Below are positions 23,501 to 33,168 of a stretch of 64,000 nucleotides of DNA, in pieces. Below the pieces are notes generated by a model. That model searched no databases. It was not told where the DNA came from and worked only from the letters and a program-made list of their open reading frames with translations. A program made the position numbers and the translations under genes. The stretch is taken from NCBI GenBank assembly GCA_003116995.1, contig BDSL01000034.1, positions 682,001 to 746,000 on the forward strand, in the 5' to 3' direction. This stretch comes from Yamagishiella unicocca. Its lineage: Eukaryota; Chlorophyta; Chlorophyceae; Chlamydomonadales; Volvocaceae. Numbering within the stretch: the first letter of the stretch is position 1; the number at the start of each line of letters is the position of its first letter.

Positions 23501-24830
23501 GCCCTTGCGGATAGCCACGTGCAGTGTGCCCTCGTCGCACCACTCGCTCACGATCTGCACCACGTACTTGCCGGGCGCAGCGCCCAGCTGCTTCAGCACC
23601 TCCACGCATTCCACGGGCCTGGGGCCGGCTCCTTCGGCTTGTGCTCCCTCAAAGCTATCCAACGCAGTGGCAATGGATAGGTGCTCCGCATGCAACGGCA
23701 AGTTTCTTGCCTCGGCTGCTGCAAGGGTTCCAAGTGCCGCGGCAACCACCGGTCTGGATGGCGAGGCCAGGCGGCCGCGGTTGGAGTTCACCTGCTCGAA
23801 GTTTTCATCAAGCTGGCACATGGAGCAGTCAAAAGTCTGAACCAGGAAGGGGTGTGCCAGCATCTTGGCCAACAGCGCCTCCATGTAGGCTGCCGGTACG
23901 TTCACGGCGTCGGTAACCAGCCACTTGACTGCAACGGTGCAGCCGCCGGAGCGCCATTGAGCTGTGCAAAGCAAGACACATCAGGGCCAATCGAGCTTGC
24001 CTCAGCGCACATCGGCAAATCAGTACGTAGCAAGCAAGCCCTAGCGTTAGGTAAGGACGCCCGGAGGCTGGAAGAAACCGTGCCAGTGACAGCCCTTTCC
24101 AGCAGAAATGGGCCAGACGAGTATAAATAGCAAAGGATTAATGGTGACCTGAGCAGCGGGCTAGGAATCGCCACAAAACTGTAAAAGCGTCGGGCGAATC
24201 CCCAACATAAAAACGCGACGGCAGAAACGGACACGAACATGCCCCAAACCCACCTTTCACCACCGCGCCCTGGGCTCCCTGTCCAACCCAGCTTGCAGAG
24301 GAGGTAGCGCCGACAAGCTGCGCAATCGTAGAACAACGCAATTCACGCACACCCTGCGGTTGACGGCCAGAAGGAAACATGGCCAAGATTCCGCTGCTGT
24401 AACCTTCAAGAGAGTTATTGCTGTCCAGATTCATGCTCTCGGGTTGCATCGTCGGCTTAGAGAAAGAGCCGTGGTTGATTGAAAGGAAGGGACTTGGAGC
24501 ACAGAGGGCTTCCAGCTCCGGTCGGCTTCCAAAGTCACTCCATCGTGAAGGTAGAGGTAGACATGGCGTATCAAGGGGGGTAGTATCGACGGCAATGGTA
24601 GCAGTGTAGTTGGGCGACTTCCAGACCCCAGAAATCCCGCCCTCGTCAGCGCCATCGCGTACTCTTGAACCTCCCAGACCCTGCTCAACAGAAACATCCT
24701 CATAAAGCGCTGGTCCGCTGTCCTGAGCGTCCCGGGCAGCGTAGCTGCACGAAGGCTTGTCCGCGAAGCTGGAGCATCCCGCGGGACGCTGTATCACCTC
24801 ACCCGAAAAGCAGCATCGAAGGAACCACAT
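20461..24830 (-). CDS. TKL-type Ser/Thr protein kinase with long disordered tail
   Basis: Exons: 24830-24254, 23961-23432, 23100-22987, 22859-22734, 22481-22412, 22232-22105, 21942-20461; about 1008 residues with phases closing. Motifs in order: Gly-rich loop VGQGAQGAVVK (about 182-192, ending at intron 1), VAVK Lys205, HGDLKPGNVLL with Asp386, DFG 410-412, GTVPYMAGEYLD and VYSFGVLLWQMYTGKAPF, ending near residue 515 with DQRPTF. The usual HRD Arg is Gly, so it is a non-RD kinase. A ~90-residue insertion sits in the N-lobe. The start was set at MWFLRCCF, whose paired Cys could be acylated; an ATG 29 codons upstream (24917) is possible. Residues 516-1008 are Ser/Gly/Ala-rich and end in HQQA repeats. 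The large TKL family is typical of volvocine algae; substrate unknown. Its introns show no clear A/B/C repeats. Confidence 0.85.
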
Positions 24831-27067
24831 TGTTAAGCTACGGGACTTCTGCCCGCCTTGCAGATGTTTCTGCACACTGGAGCGACTGGGCCTCAGGCAA
24901 CAAATCCTGACGGCCACATATTAGAGAGATAGAGACTCATGCTAAGAATACCTTATTAACAAAACACGTCGTAAGTCTGTAAACGTCTATAGGGAATACC
25001 AGCATAGTTGCGTTTCCTTGTGCAAATAGACCGTATTGGAAGTACGACAGCCAAATATCACCAGAAGTATCGCTGCGACAACATTGCTTCGGGACAAGTA
25101 TGTTCCTAGTCCTTGACCAACTTATGTTCGCGCGCAAAGCTACTGGCGGATCCTGCAATCTCGTGTTTTTGCCAGGGGCCTGACTCAAGGCATCTGAGGA
25201 TGAAACCTCGGTTATGATCAGGAACAACTACCAGTATTGATGTGTTATGTTATTATACACTACAAATACGAGGAGCATTTGTGCGTATCTGTGCTTGAAG
25301 AACGTTTTAGGGGCATGACGTACAAAGCCCACCGCGCAACCGACTAGGCTGGAGCTTGAGCATGATAATTAGGTGGTTTGACATGTTGGTACAGTATGCC
25401 ACTTGACAAGAATGGTGGTCTTCTCTACCGAAATCGATAATTGAAAAGCACCTTTGCGCAGCCATTTCGCCTGTTATCTGATCGTGCTTCCATGCCTCAA
25501 GAAGGATGCCAGCTTTGACCATGTCTCTCTTTGCTTAGCTACCCATGCGCATTGTCGTACTGCTGTCAGTCCTGCTGCAACTTACGCTAGGATAATCAAA
25601 CGGATTAATTGCCGGCATGACGTATACAACGAGCTCCGTTATCTATGATCCCTCCCTTTGCATGCGCCGTATCCACGGTAGTCAAATCTAACTACGGTAG
25701 TATGCGTGGATTCCTCTGACTTGGAAGAATGGCCATTACTTTGACGCGGCCTGCGAAGTGATGGGGCGTTAATGCGATGTTTTTAATTAATTGTCGGCAT
25801 GACATGGTCATAGGAAATACACGTACATGCACTAGATGTCAAACACAAACGAAGACTCTAGAAGTGAAAGGCTTGGCCAGGATACCAAAATGGCGTACCG
25901 ACCACTTTGTAGGTACGCCACAAGGTGGTGCTTCGTGACCACAAGGTACTGTGTGGTCCGTGTGCCTCATATTAATACCGGTGGATGTCTCGTGATGTCT
26001 CAGCCCGACTCAGCCCGTCTCAGCCCGACTCAGGTGTGTGCACTAGACTACGCCCCTACAGGAGACTCATCCAATAAACTCGTCACAACATGAAACGCGT
26101 GAGGTTATGCGAGCCTGCCGCGTACGTCTCTTGGGCAAACTGGCTAGGTGTTTTTTTACCTGCCGTTCTGTGCGTTCGCGAGTGGTGGCTGCTGGCGCTT
26201 CACAACATTGCCGGACGCGGAGTTTGCACGTCACACGCCATGTGCACCGCATTTGGATAGTAATGTGTTCCGGTGTTCTCGGCACTGTCCGTTTCCCGTC
26301 CAGCGTCCCGTCGGCTTCCCTGACTAATTCAGCCCTATTCAGCCTATACCTGGTCATAAACACATGCACACAGTCATAATGAGATCCCAGTCATAATAAC
26401 TAGCCCATCTCGAAACCTCACCGTACGAGAAACCAGCGCTAGCAGACGGCACACGCGCCGAAAATGCACTAAGGACAGGACACCAGGCCTCTCCCAACAA
26501 GGCGATGATTATGAAAACAGGCACCCCAAGGCCCACCGCAGGAAAGGCGGCAGGAGCAGACAGCCGGACCGGCGGGCAGGCGAGGACGAGGACGAGTTTC
26601 ACGGTCTCCATGGAACAAGGCCGCGGTCAAAGCAACGCCTCTTGCACTGTACTTCCCTCTAGCAGGTTCCATGTATCTTATAATTAAAAGATCAAGCCAC
26701 GGCATCTGATATTCCTGATATCCACTCGCCGCGGCCTTGCATCTTCACCATTGTTACGACTTGCCGGGCCGAGCACCTCTGCGCTTTTATGCATGATAGG
26801 CTATCCGTATCGTTTTACGACCTGCGTTACTACTATCCTAAGCCAACCGATCGGGACCTTCGAGCGAGGAGGCGTACTCATGATGCTCTTTCTCGTGGCG
26901 CGCTCGGCTGTGCCAGCCGGCACTTTGGCGATGGTTGGCGTGCACAAGCCTCGCAATGGTTCGCAAATGATGTCTCCGACATCGCGCGCGACTTAGCTGT
27001 TCGCTCTCGGCACACGCGGCGTGCTTGTGGATATTTCATCATACATCATATCCTAAAATGTCCGATC

Positions 27068-27535
27068 CTACCACCAGGCGCCCCGACCGAGTACCCTGCA
27101 GCGGCCGCGATGGTGGACCTGGCTGCTTGGCCGGACGCACGGCTGCTGCAGCCTCTGGCATCCGCTGCCGTGCCGGCCGACTGACGCGCCGACTGACGAC
27201 AACCGGCCGACTGACGCGCCCTTCTCGCCGATGTGTGTCGCCTGAAGACGTGCCGAGTGGGATAATCTTTTGGGGAGTGAGAGAGAGATGGAACCGCACG
27301 ACGGCCTAGGGCGCACAGCCCTGCACAGCGAAGCTGTAGTATTTACGAAGAGAGCCACAGCGCCAGGGTCTGGTGGGCCGCCCTCCGGGGGCGGAGGCCT
27401 CCCCGGCTCCTGTGGTTGAGAGCAGGAGCCTCCGTCGCTCTGCCTCGACGCCAGGTACTGCTGAAACATAGGTGTCTGCATAACCCCCTGCGCCAGCGCC
27501 GCCAGCTCCTCAGTCGACGGCTCGCCACGCGACAT
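27068..27535 (-). CDS. Hypothetical ORF, possibly retroelement gag-like fragment
   Basis: A 155-codon frame from ATG at 27535 begins MSRGEPSTEELAALAQGVMQ and has a Pro-rich middle. The first ~60 residues look more protein-like than the surrounding frames; the rest, which contains the GACTGACGCG repeats, does not. I recognise no domain. Short Gln/Pro-rich starts of this kind occur in retrotransposon gag proteins, but that is only a resemblance. It may not be a gene. Confidence 0.15.
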   Translation of the reverse strand: MSRGEPSTEELAALAQGVMQTPMFQQYLASRQSDGGSCSQPQEPGRPPPPEGGPPDPGAVALFVNTTASLCRAVRPRPSCGSISLSLPKRLSHSARLQATHIGEKGASVGRLSSVGASVGRHGSGCQRLQQPCVRPSSQVHHRGRCRVLGRGAWW

Positions 27536-28094
27536 GGACGCGGCCCCAGTCCCGGAGCGGCGCCGCGTGACACAGCGTGACATAAATGAAGGTGCCAGTG
27601 ATCTGCACGTCGTGCGAGTTGTTCCTGCCATCCGCGCCGTTATTGCATGCTCATATTTGTACCTACAAAAACTTTGGTAAAGAGAGTAAAAAAGGAAAGC
27701 TTCTGGGAAAGTTTGTCGGGAAACCGTTGGCATGTGCGCAGGGCCCATCTGGTGCCACCATTGTTATTGTGAGTCGTAAGCGCCGTAGCACATGGGCTGT
27801 ATAATTAAATTCCAGCAAATTCCAGCGCGTTAACCGGAGTTGGGCAGGCTTCGGGGACCGCGTCCGGGAGTGCTGGCATGCTTAATGACTTCGGATTGCC
27901 GCCAGCTCCATTCCCGTCGCGTCCAGATCCATTCGCCGGTTCTGTTGTGCCAGCTGGTGCCACGCAGCCAGTCGCAGCCTAGCGCACGTCTGCGGCATCG
28001 TATCATGCTGAAAGCAACGCTTCCGTGCCGTCCGTATGACTGTTACACGACGCGTGTGGGAAGGAAAGGCTGGAAGAGCACTCGTGTCCGCCGT

Positions 28095-28099
28095 TTACA
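28095..28099 (-). terminator. TGTAA polyadenylation signal, RRP9 gene
   Basis: TGTAA on the minus strand about 435 nt after the RRP9 stop (28534). A second copy follows at 28047-28043. Confidence 0.45.
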
Positions 28100-28533
28100 T
28101 CCTTCGCACCTCACACGCCCGCCGCGTGGCGTTTCGAACGCAAGGGAGGCCTCCGGCCCAGCTTGACACGTCCACCGTGCACGCATTCTGCCCCTCCCTG
28201 CACCCGAAGTGCTACCTCCGCACCTCAGCGACACGCGCCGGCAGCGCACCTACCTCGTCCTAGGCCCATATCCGGGCACCCATCCCTACCTAGGCCTCGC
28301 GCCACTCCAACATTCCCTGCACCTAGGCAGGCGCACTTCGGCAGCACCGCCGAGCGACCACATTCCATTCCAAGCCCGCACCCTCGTCCTCCCAGACCAA
28401 GCCCACCCAACAGCCTCACCAACCAAGCCGCCCGCCTCCCTTAACCCACTTGCCGCTGTCCGCCCACGCCGCCACCGCCCACTTCGCCACCGCCGCGGCC
28501 CCCTCCGCCCCCTCCGCTCGCCGGCCCCGCGAC

Positions 28534-31500
28534 CTACTCCGCCACACTCAGGCGGTGCAGCGCTAGTCCGTTGCGTGCTCGCGGGTCCTTAGCCCAGCGC
28601 CCCATGCGCGGCTCCTGCCCCACCGCCGCCACCACGAAGCGGGCGCTGCGGGCGATGGCCAGGCCGTTCACAAAGCCGCGCTGCGGCAGGGCGCCGATGC
28701 AGGACAGGCTGCCGACTCCGCCGCTCCTGCCGGGGTTGACGGACCACAGCCGGATGGCGCCGTCGCCGGCGCCGCTGGCCTGCAGGGGGCGGCGGGAGAG
28801 GGAGGGGGACAGGAGGAGGAGGAGGAAGCAGCGGCGGTGAGGATAAGGGGTGAAAGACGGAGGGGGGCCAGGAGAGGCAGGACTCCGCACCGCACGCAGC
28901 CTCCTCCGCCCTGTGCTCCGCCCACGCAGCCAGGCTTCCCTACCCCAAAAAGCTGTCTGCAGAGCAACGCCCTTCATACCAGCATCACCCTCCGCCCCCA
29001 CCACGGCCAGCAGCGGGGCCCCCTCCCTCCCCACCCACGCGACGCCTGCCTGCCTCCCTCCTCCGCCCTCCCTCCCTCCCTCCCCCCCCTTGCCCCTCCC
29101 TCCCTCCCTCCCTCTGCCCTCCCTCTCTCTGCCCTCCCTCCCTCCTCCGCCCTCCCTCCCTCCTCTGCCCTTCCCCCCGCCCGCTGCCCCCCTCCCCGCC
29201 CTCTGCCGCCCCCATCCTCTTCCCCTCCCCCAGGAGATGGACTCACCACGAGATCCGAGTTACGGCACACCGCCACGGACGTCACCCAGCCGTGCTCGGG
29301 CGACAGCGCGGCGCCCGCTGCAGCGCCCTCCCCGCGCCCCAGCCCCGTGGCCACCCCGGCCGCGGGCGCCGCGAACAGGCTTCCCGCCTCCGGTCCGTGC
29401 GCCCCCCTGGCCACGAACACGGGCTTCTTCTTGAGTGCGCTCCACAGGTGCAGGCCGCCGTCGCAGCCGCCAGAGACCCACTCGGTGCCCGTCACGAAGC
29501 GAGCGCACTCCAGGACCCGGTCGTGGGCCCTATGCAAGGAGGGGGGCGGGTTTTGCAGGTTGGCGAGGTTGCGGGGGGTTGCGGGGGAAGGGGGATAAGG
29601 CGGTTTGGCGGGAGATGGGGAGGGGCGTCGTGCGGCCGATGCCTGTACCGCGACCTGCTCAGGCACCTGCCACCGCAGGCAACACCGTGCCGTAGCCGCA
29701 GCCGTCCCCCTCCCCTCCTCCCCTCTTCCCCCCGGCCCCGTATCCCCAACCCACTTATCCAGCATGCATCTCAAAACGTCTGTCCTAAACGGTTTTTTCT
29801 GGCATCCACGGGTCGTCCTCGAAATCTCCCCCCGGCCTAGCAGCCCCCCGGCCGCAGCCCGCACCTGAATATGAGCTGGGTCTCCTCCGGGATCTTCCAC
29901 AGGCGACAAGTGTGGTCCCCGCCCGCCGTCAGCACCCGCTCCGCCCTCAGGCAGTCCACCGCCAGCACCTCGGACTGGTGGCCGTATAGCGTGTCCATGT
30001 AGGCTCGGTCGTCCAGGCTCCACAGCTTGACGGTTCGGTCGGCCGAGCAGCTCATCAGCGTGTGAGTGCCGTCCCTGGAGTTGGGTTGCAGGGAAAACCC
30101 GTGTACGCAAGTGGAGTGAAAAACCGTGGAGTTGGGCCGGGTCGGGAGCGGGGTCCGTTCCTTTCCTGCGCCTTCCGCTGCAGTCGCAACACCCACGGAT
30201 TACCCACGCACCCCACCCCACCCCACACCTTGGGCGCTCGCGGGGCGGGGCAGCGCTAAATTGCAATCCACAGCCTCAGGCCCCGCCCCCGCCACCCACC
30301 ACCCGCCCGCGTCGCCGTCCATGCGTCCCCTCCCCCTCGCCCCGCAGCCGTCACCCGCCCCACCGTCCGTCTCCTTCACAACCGCTCCCCCAATGTCGCT
30401 ACTGTCCCCCCCGCTCGCTACCCGACGCCTGCCCCTCCCGCCCGCCCACCGCTTTTCCCCACATCTCCTACGTGTCATGTCCATGGGCCTATTTCCTCGC
30501 TTACTCCCTCCCCCAGGTCCAGCCAGCGCCTGAACGCCAGCCCCGTCACCAGGTCCTTGTGCTTTCCCCCGGCCGCACCAGGGGCGGCCGATGCCCCCTC
30601 CTCCTCCTCCTCCCGCTCCTCCACGGGTTCAATCCCTCTCACACCCCTCCTCCTCCCCCTCCTCCACAAGTACCCTCCCACACCCCTCCTCCTCCCCATC
30701 CTCTTCGGGTTCCCTCTCATACCCCTCCTCCTCCTCCTCCTCCTCCACGGGTTCCCTCTCACACCCCTCCTCCTATGTCGTGTCCACGGGTCTGTTCACC
30801 CCGCTGCTCCCCCATCCAGCCCCGGGCCCCCCCGCACCTGAACGCCAGCCCCGTCACCAGGTCCTTGTGCCCTGGGAACCCCTGCACGTAGGCGCCCGAG
30901 TTGGCCTCAAACACGTGCACCCGGTGGTCCCCGCCGCCAACCACCAGGTAGCGACCGTCGCTGCTGACAGCAGCCGTAGCCAGACCGGCGCGGCTGGTGG
31001 TTCGGGCCTTGCGGGCCACCCAGTCGGCGCCGCTGGTGCTGGGTGGCCCGGAGGCGCCGCCGGCTCGGCGGCCGCTGGGGCTGGGGCCGTCCCCGGGTCT
31101 GGGCGGAGCGAGGTGGGCGAGGCGAGGGGGATGGGGTGGGGCGAGGCGAGTGGGTTGAGGGGGAGGTGGGACGAAGTGACTGGGTTGAGGTGAGGTGCGG
31201 TAGAGGGGGGACGTGGCGGGAGGAAGTGCGGCAGATTGTTTTTTTCGGTGGCAGGATGTCCCCCAGCAGGCGCGATGCGCGTTTGTGCGGCATCCGGCCA
31301 GCAGTCACCCCGCGCCAGCAACCACCTCAGCGCACCTCCAGGCACCAACTCAAGCTCTGAGCTTCGCGCACACCGCCCGAACTTAGCCCGACCTTCGTCT
31401 TGTCCTGGCAACATGGCCCCCTCGCGCGCCGACCCACCCACACACCCAAGCTCAGCAGCCAAAAGAGCCACCGTCCGTCCACCGCCCATCCGCGCCGGGA

Positions 31501-32973
31501 CCCCCCGCTGTCCGCGCCCGTACGGTTGGTTGGTTGGTTGGTTGGTTGGTCGGTCGGTTGGTTGGTTGTCCGTGGCGCCTCGCGGCACCTCAAGCGACAC
31601 AGCGACTATCACAACCCCGGCTGACCCCCTCTTCCCTGGGCGTGTTACTCCACCTTTGCTGCTACTGCTCTCCCCCCCCCTCCTCCTCGTCCTATGTCGT
31701 TGCCACCGGCTTCCTCACCACCCCAGCCCCCTCACTGCTCACCGGTACAGCTGCGTCCGCTTCATGGTCTCCACATCCCATCGGCAGATGCCCCCGTCTT
31801 TGGACACAGTGAAGGCTGTAGCGTCGTCCGCCGTGAGCGCTACTGCCGTCGCGGGGAGCCGGTGCGCGCGGCTGCAGCTGGGCTGGCTGTAGCCGTCGTC
31901 CCCGGGCGCCAGCACCCGCACTCGTCCAGCCAGGCGCCGCTGCACCCGGCCAGCTGCCTGCGGGAGTGCGCGCGTGGTTAGACAGTGGCTCTAGCAGCGC
32001 AGCCCGTGGGTGTCATTGGGCGTGTGTACGTGTGTGTGTGTTTTATAAATGCTGAGCTGAGCCGCGAAGAAGTACGTGTGTACGTGTGTGTGTGTGTGTG
32101 TGTGTGCGTGTGTGGGTGTGGGTATGTGGGGCGGATCTGGGACGCTCAGCCCGCCCACGCGCCCAGCACAACCCGCCGAAGCCCTCAGGCTCAACCCTTG
32201 GGCCTTAAAAGCCCTTGAGACCCCCTCCGTGCTGCTTGAGCCCGTCCGTGTTATGACGGTGACTTTAGCGGTTACGCAGCGTCAAGGGGGGCTGGGTGCG
32301 TGGGCCACCATGAGGACTCCGGGATGATTCTGCCGTTGAACAGAGGTGGGCGGGTTGCTGGTGGCCCCTACCCGGCCCCCACGGAATCGGCTCTGCCCAG
32401 CAGCCCCACCTGCGCCACGTCCTGTTGCAGTCGCTCCGATAGCCGCTGGGCGCGAGCTGCTGCGTCGAGGGCCCTGTCGTCCTCATCCTCCTCGTCAACG
32501 TCGTCGCCGCCCTCCTCGTCGCTGCCACCCGTCACGCCGCGCCGGTCGTCACGCTCGTCCTCCTCGCCCTGGAGCTTTGAGAGGTAATTCCGCGCTGCGG
32601 TGTGGTGCAAGATGTCCCCCAGTCAAGCAGGAGGCCGTGTCCGCGTCCGCGACATAATATTCATGCGCCGGCGGCCGCCGGAAGGAACGGATTGCGTCGA
32701 CCTGCCGGTCGCTGATGCCTTACAGGAACCAATCAACAAGTCCTACGCTACTATCCTGTTTCATCCTTGCTTACCGAGCCGCAGCCGCAGCTGGTCCGCC
32801 GTCTCCTGCTCCTCCTCGTCGTCCTCCTCGTGATCTTCCACCTTCTTCTTATCGTCATCGTCATTAAGGAAAAATGCATCACCATCATCATCGTCTGCGT
32901 TCTTTCTCTTTGCTCGTTTTGGTGGCCCTTGGGGCCCACGCTTGGCGGCAGAGCGCTTGGCAACTCCTTTCAT
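28534..32973 (-). CDS. RRP9: RRP9 / U3-55K, U3 snoRNP WD40 protein
   Basis: Exons: 32973-32775, 32594-32410, 31957-31743, 31098-30838, 30074-29865, 29529-29247, 28779-28534; about 532 residues with all phases closing. It is a U3 snoRNA-specific protein of the box C/D snoRNP that drives early 18S pre-rRNA cleavage in the nucleolus. The N-terminus is basic (KRGPQGPPKRAKRKN, probable nuclear/nucleolar signal), followed by two acidic runs typical of the family. WD40 blades follow: SKDGGICRWDVETMKR, SSDGRYLVVGGGDHRVHVFE, GHKDLVTGLAFR, MSCSADRTVKLWSLDD, GHQSEVLAVDCLRAERVLTA, WVSGGCDGGLHLWSALKKKP. The C-terminus GFVNGLA...AAVGQEPRMGRWAKDP...NGLALHRL matches RRP9 closely. The gene is divergent from the WDR17 homologue, with starts 195 bp apart. 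Introns carry family A repeats and a copied exon fragment. Confidence 0.93.
29045..29215. repeat. Polypyrimidine (CCCT/CCTC)n tract
   Basis: About 170 nt almost entirely of C and T on the plus strand, built of CCTCCCTCC units, in the last RRP9 intron. On the transcribed sense it is a polypurine GGGA-type tract able to form triplex or G-quadruplex structure. Confidence 0.8.
29760..29827. repeat. Family A intronic repeat (RRP9 intron 5)
   Basis: CAGCATGCATCTCAAAACGT through to GCATCCACGGGTCGTCCTCG. It starts about 35 nt inside the intron from the RRP9 5' splice site (29864). Read in the RRP9 sense it is the 'left' orientation, as for donor-proximal copies in plus-strand genes. Confidence 0.9.
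30083..30130. repeat. Family A intronic repeat, short (RRP9 intron 4)
   Basis: GGTTGCAGGGAAAACCCGTG followed by a diverged GAAAAACCGTGG, within about 10 nt of the RRP9 3' splice site at 30075. In the RRP9 sense it is the 'right' orientation. Confidence 0.7.
30529..30562 (-). repeat. Copied 3' end of RRP9 exon 4 inside the following intron
   Basis: An exact 34-nt copy of 30837-30870, which is the last 33 nt of exon 4 (encoding HKDLVTGLAF) plus the first base of its 5' splice site. In the copy the splice dinucleotide GT reads GC. The two copies are direct repeats 308 bp apart. Confidence 0.85.
31523..31568. repeat. (GGTT)n microsatellite
   Basis: About eleven GGTT/GGTC units in RRP9 intron 3 (31099-31742). 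Confidence 0.9.
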
Positions 32974-33168
32974 CTTTCTTAGCTATACTGTGTCGCAAGT
33001 GCTTCCGAAGACCAGGAAGAGTGAGCAGAATAGAACCGTACATAACATACGACACTGCGTTCTGACCGGCCAGCGGCAACTGACTTACACATGCTTAATG
33101 CAATTTACAATTTACTAGCCGAATCGCAAGTGATGCGTGTAAAAGTGGCTTGTGAGCTGCACTTGTCA
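32974..33168. promoter_or_regulatory. Compact divergent promoter between RRP9 and WDR17 genes
   Basis: Only 195 bp separate the RRP9 ATG (32973, minus) from the proposed WDR17 ATG (33169, plus). The interval is much less GC-rich than the genes. No motif could be named with confidence. Confidence 0.5.

Larger units (their letters stand above)
24831..28533. other. Gene-poor, AT-richer interval
   Basis: This holds the kinase promoter on the left and the RRP9 3' UTR on the right. Between them I see no splice-consistent coding region. A small hairpin (GGCGTACC and GGTACGCC, about 25890-25917) and a triplicated GGCCGACTGACGCGCC-like motif (about 27175-27220) are present. Base composition is clearly lower in GC than the flanking genes, as expected for old repeats or intergenic DNA. 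Confidence 0.5.

Noticed and set aside
28974..30266. A 430-codon minus-strand frame overlapping RRP9
   Set aside because: It runs through RRP9 exons partly in the wrong frame and through polypurine intron; the phase-consistent RRP9 exon model explains the region.
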